DNA from: Stieleria sp. JC731
GTDB lineage: Bacteria > Planctomycetota > Planctomycetia > Pirellulales > Pirellulaceae
Direction: 5' to 3'
DNA length: 64,000 nt
NCBI RefSeq assembly: GCF_020966635.1
Contig: NZ_JAJKFQ010000011.1
Span: 1 to 64,000 of the forward strand
Shown: piece by piece, positions 1 to 7,318 of the stretch
Numbering within the stretch: position 1 is the stretch's first letter
How the letters are laid out: the number at the start of each line of letters is the position of its first letter
Position numbers and translations under genes: made by a program
Notes under the pieces: generated by a model
Database searches by the model: none
Told to the model about the DNA's origin: nothing
What the model saw: the letters and a program-made list of their open reading frames with translations, nothing else

Positions 1-36
1 GATTCCCGTGCAGTGATCGCGGGTTGCGACAACTAA
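1..36 (+). CDS. 3' end of an unidentified cassette gene (partial)
   Basis: Frame 1 is open from the left edge and reads [11 protein letters not shown] before TAA at 34-36, four bases before an R'' box. Every cassette to the right has a gene ending just before R'', so this is probably the tail of the preceding cassette's gene. Eleven codons are too few for any functional call. Confidence 0.35.
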   Translation, partial: DSRAVIAGCDN

Positions 37-39
37 ATG

Positions 40-130
40 GGATAACAAAAAAATGCACCCGAGTCGCGAAGTCGGGCGGTTTGACAATGGAGAATCTCTC
101 GTCGCGACCGGGTGATTTTAGACGTTACCC
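40..130 (+). repeat. attC site 1
   Basis: R'' GGATAAC (40-46) and R' GTTACCC (124-130) flank the arm TGCACCCGAGTCGCGAAGTC, whose partner TCGCGACCGGGTGA lies on the far side of the spacer. The cassette on its right begins TTACCC and ends with GGGTAAC, its exact complement. Confidence 0.85.
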
Positions 131-169
131 GAATGACTGATGGCGTACTGAACGGAGCGTGACACTTGA

Positions 170-583
170 ATGCTGACAAAGCCTGAAATATGTCGCATGA
201 TTGTCGGACTCGTCGAGGTCAACGATGCGGATCTGCTTGACCAAGACGCAATCCTTTCTGCTGATGTCTGCACGCATGGTGATCGTTCCGCGTTACGGAC
301 AATTCGCGATTTAATCCATCGACTCTATCAGGACTTTAACTATTTGGAGTCGCCACGATTCACTGCCGAAACTGATGGCAAATCCGTCGCGTTCTCCAGA
401 ATGCTCAGCAAGCGGTACTCTGACCCTGTCCGACGCACAGAGTTTCGGAGTACATACGCTGTTGCTCTGGCTAAGATATTGGATGACAATGATGCCTACA
501 CCCTGACGAAGCCCGCCGATCACAAGTCTCTCGATCGATTGCGTGAAATGCTGAACTCGCTCGAAAATCCCGAGATCGGGTAA
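170..583 (+). CDS. hypothetical cassette protein, 137 aa
   Basis: I do not recognise this family. The protein is soluble-looking and acidic, with no signal peptide or membrane segment, and predicted mostly helical (stretch RTIRDLIHRLYQDFNYL near residues 45-60). ATG 170 is the first start after the attC site; the upstream sequence has only a weak AG-rich element. The TAA stop lies inside the R'' box of the next attC (GGGTAAC), the usual compact cassette layout with almost no 3' non-coding sequence. It has no own promoter that I can see. Confidence 0.75.
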   Translation: MLTKPEICRMIVGLVEVNDADLLDQDAILSADVCTHGDRSALRTIRDLIHRLYQDFNYLESPRFTAETDGKSVAFSRMLSKRYSDPVRRTEFRSTYAVALAKILDDNDAYTLTKPADHKSLDRLREMLNSLENPEIG

Positions 584-668
584 CAATCGCGTGCACCGGA
601 GTACGCGAATCGGTCGGTTTTGAAGTTGAGAGTCTTTCGCGCGTAACCGGTGACGCGTGACGTTATCG
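578..668 (+). repeat. attC site 2
   Basis: R'' GGGTAAC (578-584), L'' CACCGGAGTACGCGAA, central GGTTTTGAAGTTG, L' TTCGCGCGTAACCGGTG, R' GTTATCG (662-668). R'' matches the start of its own cassette (TTACCC), not the adjoining R'. Confidence 0.9.
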
Positions 669-686
669 GGCAAGAGCGCAGCTCCC

Positions 687-1322
687 ATGACGTTCCGCAA
701 ATCGAGCAACCAAACCGACCAGTGGCGGGCGTTCTGCGCCAAACACGATCGCTACGTGTCGCAGTTGCCTCGGCTTGTTTCCGTCTTCGCAACCGCCGAT
801 CGTTTCGATCAATTCCTTCAATCCGGTGTCTACGACGACGCCAACTCGATCCTGACGATCATGTCGCTGACCGACGACGAATGGGTGCCGTTCTCTTTGT
901 TTGTCGATCAGTATTCGACTGACTACCAATCGTATTTCACCGACACCATGTACGTGGCGTACCACCGCGAACATGACCAACGCCACTGGCAACCGGCGAC
1001 TACTCGCTTCAAACGTGACGACCTGCAGTTCCCGAGGACGATTGTCCATTTTTGGGCGAAATGGGACGCACATGACAGAACAATGGACGCGAATCTCCGA
1101 CCGGCAATCGGACAATTCCTTGGTCGCGTTGAATTCCGATCCCTTGATGTCGACATCCCGCAATTGCACGACGTCTGTCGCGATGCGGGCATTGCCAATG
1201 TACCGTCGCTCGTGTTCTATACCGACGGCAACACAGACCGCTTACTTGTTGGCGTCCGTGATTCTGATGCCATCATTAACGAAATCGAAACGTGGCTCAC
1301 CGAAACAAAGCCCGATAATTAA
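687..1322 (+). CDS. thioredoxin-fold protein without catalytic cysteines
   Basis: The C-terminal ~100 of 211 residues look like a thioredoxin domain: a beta strand TIVHFWAKW, the helix after it, and a cis-proline-type strand NVPSLVFYTDG. In the active-site position, where thioredoxins have WCGPC, this protein has WDAHD, so redox activity is not expected. The N-terminal ~110 residues are unrecognised. ATG 687 was chosen because an alternative GTG at 657 lies inside the attC site. It has no signal peptide and is probably cytoplasmic; a binding rather than catalytic role is an inference. Confidence 0.7.
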   Translation: MTFRKSSNQTDQWRAFCAKHDRYVSQLPRLVSVFATADRFDQFLQSGVYDDANSILTIMSLTDDEWVPFSLFVDQYSTDYQSYFTDTMYVAYHREHDQRHWQPATTRFKRDDLQFPRTIVHFWAKWDAHDRTMDANLRPAIGQFLGRVEFRSLDVDIPQLHDVCRDAGIANVPSLVFYTDGNTDRLLVGVRDSDAIINEIETWLTETKPDN

Positions 1323-1403
1323 GCCGTGAACCGGAGCGGCGAAGTCGGGCGGTTTTAAAATGGACAATCTCTCGTCGCCGCCCGGTTACGGCAATCGTTA
1401 TGC
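1313..1403 (+). repeat. attC site 3
   Basis: R'' CGATAAT (1313-1319, slightly degenerate) and R' GTTATGC (1397-1403), with arm GAACCGGAGCGGCGAAGTC and central GGTTTTAAAATGG. CGATAA is the complement of TTATCG, the start of its own cassette. Confidence 0.85.
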
Positions 1404-1425
1404 GGCAATAGTTGCACGCTGAATC

Positions 1426-1992
1426 GTGAATTCAATAAATCGCTTCAACACCGTTGAGAAACACATTCGCGAATTCTTCGCCGATCACCCGATCACGGAG
1501 CATCAATGGACACTCGGTCCAGTTCCTGAAGCGATGCCGGAGTTTCGGGTCCTGTGTGCCGCGCCCGGGAATCGGACTGGTTGCTGGACCTATCTCTCTG
1601 TCGGCGCTTCGTGCATCGAACACGAAGATTCCGGCCTGCTCGAATTCTTTATCATTTCGCCGGTTGAAGACCTCAGGAACGTCGAACTGGTCACCATGAC
1701 CGCGTGGTATCATAAAAGCAAAACGCTTGGCTGGGGCCACACGTTTCCAATTGGTGAATCGTGGCTTGGTGATTCACATTGCGATCACATGCTCATCTCC
1801 ACCCCGTATCCATTCGGCCCCGATCTCGAAATCTGCAACTTTCCGAACGGACACATTCATCTTCTCTGGCTCTTGCCAATCACCGAAGCCGAACGTGACT
1901 ACAAGCTCGCCAATGACCTTGAATCACTGGAACAATCATTTGAAGATGCTGGACTTGAGTACTGGAATGTCTCTCGGTCATCCGTTGTCTAA
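1426..1992 (+). CDS. SUFU (suppressor-of-fused) domain protein
   Basis: The 188-residue protein has the bacterial SUFU signature: a strand-rich N-terminal half, HMLISTPYPFGPDLE near residues 120-134, then HLLWLLPITEAERDYK and the typical ending with LEQSFEDAGLEYWN. Bacterial SUFU proteins are known mainly as immunity proteins of polymorphic toxin systems, binding and neutralising a toxin domain in the cytoplasm. GTG 1426 is the likely start; no ATG lies between the attC R' box and the conserved region. No cognate toxin is adjacent, so it would act as an orphan immunity gene. Family call is from recalled motifs. Confidence 0.8.
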   Translation: MNSINRFNTVEKHIREFFADHPITEHQWTLGPVPEAMPEFRVLCAAPGNRTGCWTYLSVGASCIEHEDSGLLEFFIISPVEDLRNVELVTMTAWYHKSKTLGWGHTFPIGESWLGDSHCDHMLISTPYPFGPDLEICNFPNGHIHLLWLLPITEAERDYKLANDLESLEQSFEDAGLEYWNVSRSSVV

Positions 1993-2005
1993 TCCGCGCA
2001 TGGCC

Positions 2006-2095
<90 letters not shown>

Positions 2096-2113
2096 CATCG
2101 GCAATTGACATCG

Positions 2114-2147
2114 ATCTCTGTTCTGCAGAGATGCAAAGTGCTACAAT
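2114..2147 (+). promoter_or_regulatory. candidate promoter and operator of the toxin-antitoxin cassette
   Basis: An inverted repeat with seven-base arms, ATCTCTG (2114-2120) and CAGAGAT (2126-2132), is followed by a -10-like TACAAT (2142-2147), about 29 bases before the antitoxin start. Toxin-antitoxin operons are commonly autoregulated by antitoxin binding to a palindrome over the promoter. No good -35 hexamer is visible at the normal distance. Confidence 0.4.
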
Positions 2148-2175
2148 GAGGTTGTCACTCACAAGAGGCCTCGCA

Positions 2176-2382
2176 ATGTCAACTTCTCTTCCTGCACCAC
2201 AGTCCGACAGGGATGCGGCCGCCGATATTATTGCGCGGCAACCGTCGGACGCTAGCTTTCAGGCGATCCTTCGGGAACTTGCCTACGCGGAAATGGTTCG
2301 ACGGGGACTGGCCGACAACGACTCAGGACGCACCGTTTCGAACGCTGAAATTCGACAACGAATTAGCACATGGCAGAAATAG
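2176..2382 (+). CDS. antitoxin of a ParE/RelE-type toxin-antitoxin pair
   Basis: A 68-residue acidic protein directly upstream of, and overlapping by 13 bases, a ParE/RelE-like toxin. The middle has ILRELAYAEMVRRGLADND and the end GRTVSNAEIRQRISTWQK, a layout common in small antitoxins paired with ParE-like toxins: an N-terminal part followed by a C-terminal toxin-binding helix. ATG 2176 is preceded by AGAGG at a normal distance; a longer version from 2092 would start inside the attC R' box. It is expected to bind the toxin and repress its own promoter. Confidence 0.75.
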   Translation: MSTSLPAPQSDRDAAADIIARQPSDASFQAILRELAYAEMVRRGLADNDSGRTVSNAEIRQRISTWQK

Positions 2383-2666
2383 AGTGGACTGAAGAGGCTG
2401 AACGTAGGTTGCGGTGCGTTCATGACTATATTGCCCAAGACAATCCCACTGCGGCCGCTAAGGTTGTGGTTGAAATCTACGAAAAGATCCAGCTCTTATC
2501 ATCGCATTCTCGTCTAGGGCAGCGCTATGAGCCGATTGTGGATCGCGAGGTCCGGGAGATTCATTATGGGCATTACCGCATACCCTACCTGGTTGCGTCG
2601 GACGATTTAATTCGTGTGTTGGGTGTTTTTCATTCAGCAATGGATCTTGGTCATTACCTCCAGTAG
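2370..2666 (+). CDS. ParE/RelE superfamily toxin
   Basis: The 98 residues match the ParE/RelE plasmid-stabilisation layout: IEWTEEAERRLRCVHDYIA at the N terminus, a helix with AAKVVVEIYEKIQLL, then the strands LGQRYEPIV, REIHYGHYRIPYLV and LIRVLGVFHSA. ParE members poison DNA gyrase and RelE members cleave mRNA on ribosomes; the sequence alone does not decide, although the long helix after DYIA favours ParE. The gene overlaps the antitoxin, so translation is coupled. Such pairs are well known to stabilise large cassette arrays against deletion. Confidence 0.88.
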   Translation: MAEIEWTEEAERRLRCVHDYIAQDNPTAAAKVVVEIYEKIQLLSSHSRLGQRYEPIVDREVREIHYGHYRIPYLVASDDLIRVLGVFHSAMDLGHYLQ

Positions 2667-2667
2667 G

Positions 2668-2758
2668 GCATAACAGTGCCGTGCACCGAAGGACGGGAGT
2701 CGGCGGCTTTGAAGTGGTTGGTTTCTTGGCGCGTCCTCGGTGACGGCAACCGTTATCC
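2668..2758 (+). repeat. attC site 5
   Basis: R'' GCATAAC (2668-2674) preceded by G, and R' GTTATCC (2752-2758). Arm CACCGAAGGACGGGAGTC, central CTTTGAAGTGG, partner GCGTCCTCGGTGACGG. GGCATAA matches the cassette start TTATGCC over seven bases. Confidence 0.9.
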
Positions 2759-2880
2759 GAATCAAGAAGAACCTCATGAGTGACCAACTTCCGCCGTCGG
2801 CGAACGGTGTCGCGAATCGCAAACGTGTTACCATTTGATAGGGTGCAGCCATTCGCATTTCAGACACTTGCATCCATAAC

Positions 2881-3186
2881 ATGGAAATCATTAGCTGGTT
2901 CTGGGAAGGTGGCATTTGCTTCATTCGCGTACCCAATGTAAACATTTCAGGTACCAAGCTGGGGCCTTCGGAAATCCATTTGTCTTACTGGGAGCCGTAT
3001 TACTGGAACCGGCCTTACGGCGAAACTGAGTGGACGGAAATCGACAGCGTCGTGCGATTGCGTCGCATATCATTACTGGAGATTGAAAATCGCACTTGCT
3101 TGATTGTAGGGCGTGCGGCTTTCGTGAAGCAATGGATTGGAATTCGCTGTGTTGCAGTCATCAATTCAATCCTTCCGTGCGTGTAA
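2881..3186 (+). CDS. hypothetical cassette protein, 101 aa
   Basis: Unrecognised. The protein is rich in aromatic residues (WFWEGG, SYWEPYYWNRPYGETEW) and beta-prone. It starts at ATG 2881, about 120 bases after the cassette start, so the 5' leader is long. No signal peptide. The leader holds a 20-codon ORF (2776-2838) of unknown meaning. A start nearer the attC site is not available in this frame. Confidence 0.6.
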   Translation: MEIISWFWEGGICFIRVPNVNISGTKLGPSEIHLSYWEPYYWNRPYGETEWTEIDSVVRLRRISLLEIENRTCLIVGRAAFVKQWIGIRCVAVINSILPCV

Positions 3187-3211
3187 ACGCAGCGATTACC
3201 AATCAAATTGC

Positions 3212-3305
3212 GGATGACCAACGGATGCACGACGAGCGGCGGAGTTGTGCTGGTACCGAGGTGGAGTTTATCGCCTCCGCCGCCGCGTGATCCGTGACGT
3301 TATCC
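3212..3305 (+). repeat. attC site 6
   Basis: R'' GGATGAC (3212-3218, within GCGGATGAC) and R' GTTATCC (3299-3305). Arm GAGCGGCGGAGTTG pairs with CGCCTCCGCCGCCGCGTGA. The cassette start TTATCCG fits CGGATGA with one mismatch. Confidence 0.8.
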
Positions 3306-3318
3306 GCAATAAGAATCC

Positions 3319-3825
3319 ATGGCGTATATGACATTACTGGCGAGCGTCTCGTCTGATGAGATTGCATCGATACGTGCCGATGTCAAAGCCGTGCTAAAGC
3401 CCGCAAAAAAGTCGTGCGTTTCACACTACTTCGTATCTGGGCCGAGACCGAATGACGCTGCGAACCTTGTCGCCGAAGTTCTCGACGGTGGTTTCATTCT
3501 CAATGAAGCGTTTTGGCATCCGCTCCGACCGCCGATGTTTCGGGATGTGAATGCCACCCAAACACTTTTCCAATCGCTCACATCAGATCAATACGCCTTG
3601 GATTTCGATGTGCTTCGTGCCGATGATTGGTTCCGATCGGAACTCGACCGATTGTTTGCGATTGTCGCACACGCTTCGACAAATGGACTATGTCTCGTGT
3701 CGGCAATCGAGCCGCCTGCTGACAAAGAACGTGCTGTTCACGTCCGTGTTCCGTGGGAGCAACACTCCAAAACGCATGGTCAGCCAAGCGTTCGGTCATT
3801 TTGGCAACGTATACTTGGCGGATAA
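3319..3825 (+). CDS. hypothetical cassette protein, 168 aa
   Basis: A soluble protein starting MAYMTLLASVSSDEIASIRAD. The start faintly resembles DUF1877-type proteins, but I cannot confirm it. It has mixed alpha/beta character and no signal peptide. ATG 3319 lies 14 bases after the attC site with little room for a ribosome-binding site. The TAA stop is within the R'' box. DUF1877 members often occur near toxin-immunity genes, which would suit the neighbourhood, but that is inference. Confidence 0.65.
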   Translation: MAYMTLLASVSSDEIASIRADVKAVLKPAKKSCVSHYFVSGPRPNDAANLVAEVLDGGFILNEAFWHPLRPPMFRDVNATQTLFQSLTSDQYALDFDVLRADDWFRSELDRLFAIVAHASTNGLCLVSAIEPPADKERAVHVRVPWEQHSKTHGQPSVRSFWQRILGG

Positions 3826-3910
3826 CAATGCCGTGCACCGAAGGACGGGAGTTGACGGTTTTGAAGTGGTTAATTTCTTGGCCCGACCTCGGTGACGCCT
3901 ACCGTCACCC
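3820..3910 (+). repeat. attC site 7
   Basis: R'' GGATAAC (3820-3826), arm GTGCACCGAAGGACGGGAG, central GGTTTTGAAGTGG, partner CCCGACCTCGGTGACG, R' GTCACCC (3904-3910). GCGGATAA matches the cassette start TTATCCGC over eight bases. Confidence 0.9.
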
Positions 3911-3976
3911 GATGAAGTATCTGCCATAACTAATCTCGAAATCTTACTTCGACGCTACCAGCGTGAGTCAGCGCAC

Positions 3977-4486
3977 TTGCAACCTTCGATTGCTTCCACA
4001 TTAGCAGAGGCACCCGACTGGTTCACACGCCTCAGCGAACACGCCGGTATTGTGGAACTCGAAGCTCGACTGAACGCCAGCGTCCCGCTTGAACTACAAC
4101 TCTTCTACCGATTTCCGGCGTTCGCTTGCTCTCTGCACTCACGCCAAACTGACATATTTCTGAATGAATACTCGGATGGCACCAGACCTCCAGTCGTACG
4201 ATGGTGCGGGATTGATCACCTTATCATTGCTGAGTTCCCTGACGCGTCCTGTGTTCAAGCCGTCGCTTTGGGATCGGACAATCCAAGAGTCGAATGGGGA
4301 TACGATGGCGGCGCACAACCCAATATGAACATCGGACCCATATGTTTCGCCGACTGGATCATCAAACTCGCAAACATTAAGCTGGACGAGATGAACGGCA
4401 TCAGTCGCAACCCAGAATCGAAACCTACCGAACCACGTACTTTTTGGCGTTCATTCTTTTTCCCAAACGACAACAATCTCGGGTAA
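3977..4486 (+). CDS. hypothetical cassette protein, possibly SMI1/KNR4-like
   Basis: 169 residues from TTG 3977. The pattern AGIVELEARLNASVPLELQLFYRFPAFACSL resembles the opening of SMI1/KNR4 (SUKH) immunity proteins (an acidic helix, a proline, then a helix with an aromatic residue), and CFADWIIKLANIKL near the end fits their last helix; this is tentative. The reading frame stays open upstream and reads ITNLEILLRRYQRESAH, which looks like real protein, but only ATA at 3926 is available as an earlier start. The true start is therefore uncertain. Confidence 0.6.
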   Translation: MQPSIASTLAEAPDWFTRLSEHAGIVELEARLNASVPLELQLFYRFPAFACSLHSRQTDIFLNEYSDGTRPPVVRWCGIDHLIIAEFPDASCVQAVALGSDNPRVEWGYDGGAQPNMNIGPICFADWIIKLANIKLDEMNGISRNPESKPTEPRTFWRSFFFPNDNNLG

Positions 4487-4571
4487 CAATCACGTGCACC
4501 GGAGTACGCAAGTTAGGCGGTTTTGAAGTTGTGAATCTTTCGCGCGTACCCGGTGACGCGTGACGTTATGC
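4481..4571 (+). repeat. attC site 8
   Basis: R'' GGGTAAC (4481-4487) and R' GTTATGC (4565-4571), arm CACCGGAGTACGCAAG, central GGTTTTGAAGTTG, partner CGCGCGTACCCGGTGACG. CGGGTAA fits the cassette start TCACCCG with one mismatch. Confidence 0.88.
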
Positions 4572-4584
4572 CTTTGAGAACTGA

Positions 4585-5325
4585 ATGCGTTTACCAGCTA
4601 TCTGCGGAATCATCGATCGACGCATTCTCGCGAACTATCGCGTGGATCCAAAGTGCATGTCCGCGGCATTGCCTGTGCCATTCCGGCCACAAATCGTCAA
4701 TGGATACGCCATCGGTGGGATCTGCCTTATTCGTCTCAAGCGGGTTCGACCGAAACTACTCCCAATTCCGTGGGGAATAAGCTCGGAAAATGCGGCGCAT
4801 CGGATTGCGGTTGAATGGGAGATAGATGGCCAAACCATGCATGGCGTTTACATCCCGCGACGTGATACCAACTCAATGCTCAATTCTCTTGCCGGTGGCA
4901 GGATTTTTCCCGGAGTACATCACCATTCAAGATTCACCGTGGCAGAAAAAAACGATCACTATTCCGTAACAATGGCTAGTGACGATGGCGTTGCAAACGT
5001 TCTCGTTGCCGGTTCTGTCGCCTCGGAATTTGCGGACTCATCCGTTTTCGATTCTCTCGAATCGGCCTCTGACTTCTTCGCACTGGGATCACTTGGATAT
5101 TCGGACTCCAAGACCACTGGTCAATTTGATGGCCTTGAATTGCAATGCGAGAATTGGCATGTCGAATCATTGAACATTGATACAATTCGATCCAGCTACT
5201 TCGAGGATCAATCACGATTCCCGAGTGGTTCGGTCGAATTTGACTGCGCCCTGCTAATGCGAGAAATTGTTCATGAATGGCACGGTCACCCAGATCTTTG
5301 CTGTTCCGCAGAAATGACGGCATAA
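4585..5325 (+). CDS. DUF2071-like protein
   Basis: 246 residues. The protein opens with ICGIIDRRILANYRVDP, followed by AALPVPFRPQIVNGYAIGG, AAHRIAVEWEIDG, GVYIPRRDTN and GRIFPGVHHHSRF. This is the layout of DUF2071/YqjF-type proteins, predicted to bind a small hydrophobic ligand in an acetoacetate-decarboxylase-like fold. The end LLMREIVHEWHGHPDLCCS is also typical. No signal peptide, so cytoplasmic. ATG 4585 is 14 bases after the attC box. The family has no firm biochemical role. The gene is a typical free-standing cassette. Confidence 0.7.
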   Translation: MRLPAICGIIDRRILANYRVDPKCMSAALPVPFRPQIVNGYAIGGICLIRLKRVRPKLLPIPWGISSENAAHRIAVEWEIDGQTMHGVYIPRRDTNSMLNSLAGGRIFPGVHHHSRFTVAEKNDHYSVTMASDDGVANVLVAGSVASEFADSSVFDSLESASDFFALGSLGYSDSKTTGQFDGLELQCENWHVESLNIDTIRSSYFEDQSRFPSGSVEFDCALLMREIVHEWHGHPDLCCSAEMTA

Positions 5326-5410
5326 CCATGCGATCAACCGAAGTCGCCGAGCCGGGCGACTTCGCAGTGGATACTCAACTCCCGCGACTCGGTTATCGCG
5401 ATCGTCGCCA
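5320..5410 (+). repeat. attC site 9, variant core
   Basis: R'' GCATAAC (5320-5326, preceded by G) and R' GTCGCCA (5404-5410). Arm CAACCGAAGTCGCCGAGCC. GGCATAA matches the cassette start TTATGCC over seven bases. The R' core has GTC in place of GTT. Confidence 0.8.
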
Positions 5411-5424
5411 AACGAGGATTCTCT

Positions 5425-5946
5425 TTGCGCAATTCAGAACTTATCGATGATCTGAAGCTACAATTGCCAGCGGCGATCAAATCGAACTATATCGATCTTA
5501 CCTCCGAGTATGGTGACATCTGCGGCTATGCGATTTGTACGACGCCGTACATTGAATCGATAATTCCAGCGTATCAGCGTGAATCGGAGTTACAGGCATG
5601 TGACGCCAAACGCCTCTCGCTCGCCATTCACTTTCCACCGGAGTGGAATTCGTTTGGCACACTTGAATTTGGCGACGACATCCAAGCATTGTCAACGAAA
5701 CTCTCGCACCGGCGCTTTGGTATTGACGACGGAGAGGAACTTGATGCCGACACCGTTTTTGACGCAATCCTTGAAGTCTTCGCTGGTCTCGAACGTGATG
5801 GAGTGTTCGGCAAACGTTCACCAAACCGCTTCCTAACGATGTGGAGCATAGGCAACGATGAACATTGGATTCTGAAGGCATCCAAGGAACTCAACTCTGA
5901 CGATGTTCATGCGACTGCATGCCAAGCGTTTGGTCGCAATCCATAG
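5425..5946 (+). CDS. DUF4303-like protein
   Basis: 173 residues from TTG 5425, with ACGAGG as ribosome-binding site about eight bases upstream. The pattern GDICGYAICTTPYIESIIPAY, then IHFPPEWNSFG and later VFAGLERDGVFGK with SIGNDEHWIL follows the DUF4303 layout, a family usually encoded near polymorphic toxin immunity genes. No signal peptide. The call rests on recalled motif order and is tentative. Its cassette starts TCGCCAA and ends TTGGCGAC, an exact fit. Confidence 0.7.
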   Translation: MRNSELIDDLKLQLPAAIKSNYIDLTSEYGDICGYAICTTPYIESIIPAYQRESELQACDAKRLSLAIHFPPEWNSFGTLEFGDDIQALSTKLSHRRFGIDDGEELDADTVFDAILEVFAGLERDGVFGKRSPNRFLTMWSIGNDEHWILKASKELNSDDVHATACQAFGRNP

Positions 5947-5950
5947 GACT

Positions 5951-6047
5951 TGGCGACCAATGCGATGCACCCGAGTGGCGGAGTCGACGTCTTTTGCGTT
6001 TTAGTTTCATCTCGATCGCCGCCACCAGGAGATCGCTACCGTTTCTG
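5951..6047 (+). repeat. attC site 10
   Basis: R'' TGGCGAC (5951-5957, preceded by T) and R' GTTTCTG (6041-6047). Arm GATGCACCCGAGTGGCGGAG pairs with CGCCGCCACC. TTGGCGA complements the cassette start TCGCCAA over seven bases, showing that even this variant core behaves as a cassette boundary. Confidence 0.8.
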
Positions 6048-6066
6048 CGACAGACCGAAAAACGAA

Positions 6067-6501
6067 ATGTGGAAAGAGCTTATCGCCAACCTTACCGATG
6101 AAGCTGAATTCGCTTCACCTGCAACGCCCGACTCAATTTCATCCGTCGAAACGTTGCTCGGGGTCCGACTACCAGAGGACCTCTCGGCATTACTTGCAGA
6201 GTCCAATGGTGTTGTCGGTGAGTACGGTGTCGATCGGATCTGGAACACAGAGCGAATCGAGCGCGAAAATAACGAGCTTCGAACTGAAGGCGATTACAAG
6301 TCGCTTTACATGCCTTTCGACCATCTCCTCTTTTTTGCTGATGCAGGGAATGGCGACTTGTTCGGCTATGCAATCCTCGACGGTGAGATTCGTAAAGATG
6401 ACATATATGCATGGGATCATGAAGACGATTCCAGAAAGTGGGTCGCGGGATCCCTTCGTGGCTACATACAAACTTGGCTCGACGGATCACTGGAAATTTA
6501 A
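6067..6501 (+). CDS. SMI1/KNR4 family (SUKH) protein
   Basis: 144 residues. The N-terminal part has the family hallmark: SISSVETLLGVRLPEDLSALLAESNG (the LP-DL-ALL-SNG core lies near residues 34-48), followed by DRIWNTERIERENNELR, LLFFADAGNGDLFGYAI and DIYAWDHEDDSRKWVAGSL. SUKH proteins are the largest group of immunity proteins in polymorphic toxin systems and act in the cytoplasm. ATG 6067 follows GAAAAACGAA; the longer frame from 5950 starts in the attC site and is rejected. No partner toxin is present. Confidence 0.88.
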   Translation: MWKELIANLTDEAEFASPATPDSISSVETLLGVRLPEDLSALLAESNGVVGEYGVDRIWNTERIERENNELRTEGDYKSLYMPFDHLLFFADAGNGDLFGYAILDGEIRKDDIYAWDHEDDSRKWVAGSLRGYIQTWLDGSLEI

Positions 6502-6512
6502 ACCGATAAAAT

Positions 6513-6596
6513 CGCAGAAGCAGACGATCGCTTTAGGTCAGAAGTCAAGAGGATAGGCGGCAAGCGAGCCGATTCTTCGAGCTCGCGTTAAGCCGC
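6513..6596 (+). repeat. worn attC-like segment with hairpin
   Basis: CGCAGAAGC at 6513-6521 fits the cassette start TTTCTGCG with one mismatch, so it is the R'' of the SMI1 cassette. It is followed by a clean hairpin, GCGGC (6557-6561), AA, GCGAGC (6564-6569), loop, GCTCGC (6581-6586), GTTAA, GCCGC (6592-6596), with the core GTTAAGC at 6587. It may be a short attC of another type. Confidence 0.5.
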
Positions 6597-6652
6597 TGCG
6601 TTTCGAGCGCACCTTCATCCCAGAATTGATTTTCCCATTTCAGACTCGAACG

Positions 6653-6740
6653 TTTCAGTTGTGCATGCAAGGACGGGAGTCGCGGTTGTTGGTCTGCTTG
6701 CACGTCACTCGCCCGTCCCGCGTGATATTTACCGTTCCTC
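6653..6740 (+). repeat. attC site 11, degenerate R''
   Basis: Arm TGCATGCAAGGACGGGAGTC pairs with GCCCGTCCCGCGTGA, and R' is GTTCCTC (6734-6740). The R'' box should be at 6653-6660 but reads TTTCAGTT, so this left half is damaged. The 60 or so bases before it hold no gene. Confidence 0.65.
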
Positions 6741-6773
6741 GATTGTCACAAGAATGGAGTAGAAGTTGAGCTG

Positions 6774-7298
6774 ATGGGCAACTCGGACAACAGCGGGTTA
6801 GACATGCGAACATTGTGGTGGGGCCTGGGCGCCTACTTTACGACGCTTCTCGTTACTATGCCGCTCGCGATATCGCTTGGTGGGAATGCCATTCTTCCAT
6901 TTACGGTTGGGGCCGTGAATGCTGTCCTGGTGTCACGGCCATCAAGTGGTTATCAGTCGCTCAGCAATCTTACGCTAGGACTTGGGGTCACGCTCCTTAC
7001 GGCCGCTTCAATGATTTCAGTTCCGCTCCATGTTCTATACCCTGAAGTTTGGCCCTGGTGGTGGATTGGGCCCTTCTTCACCATTCTCGCAATGTTCACC
7101 GTTGGCTTCGGAATGGCTCTACGTTACCAAATGCATGGCCGTTCGAGTGGTGCGACTATTGCAGATTCAAATGTGCAGCGTCACGAACGAACCCAATGGC
7201 TTGCTACCAAAAATGAGGAACAATCCGATGCACCCGAGTCTGCGAGCCGGGGCGATTCGAGAAGTGGAGATCAACTGCGCGGACCGGGTGATCGGTAG
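6774..7298 (+). CDS. small integral membrane protein, tail encoded by attC
   Basis: 174 residues with about four hydrophobic segments (residues 10-30, 36-50, 60-82, 87-112) and a soluble tail. Unrecognised. The R'' box of its own cassette (GAGGAAC, 7215) lies inside the frame, so the last ~28 residues (from NNPMHP-equivalent sequence in another frame to the TAG at 7296) are read from the attC palindrome and are probably not a selected sequence. ATG 6774 follows GTTGAGCTG. Confidence 0.65.
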   Translation: MGNSDNSGLDMRTLWWGLGAYFTTLLVTMPLAISLGGNAILPFTVGAVNAVLVSRPSSGYQSLSNLTLGLGVTLLTAASMISVPLHVLYPEVWPWWWIGPFFTILAMFTVGFGMALRYQMHGRSSGATIADSNVQRHERTQWLATKNEEQSDAPESASRGDSRSGDQLRGPGDR

Positions 7299-7306
7299 CG
7301 TTACCC
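7215..7306 (+). repeat. attC site 12
   Basis: R'' GAGGAAC (7215-7221) and R' GTTACCC (7300-7306), arm GATGCACCCGAGTCTGCGAG, partner GCGCGGACCGGGTGATCGG. GAGGAA is the exact complement of the cassette start TTCCTC. Confidence 0.85.
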
Positions 7307-7318
7307 AATCACGGAAGG

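Noticed and set aside
657-686. GTG 657 as start of the thioredoxin-like gene
   Set aside because: It lies within the R' part of attC site 2; ATG 687 gives the same protein without the recombination-site sequence.
5950-6066. Longer N terminus of the SMI1/KNR4 protein
   Set aside because: The extra 39 residues are read from the attC palindrome; the family begins near MWKELI.
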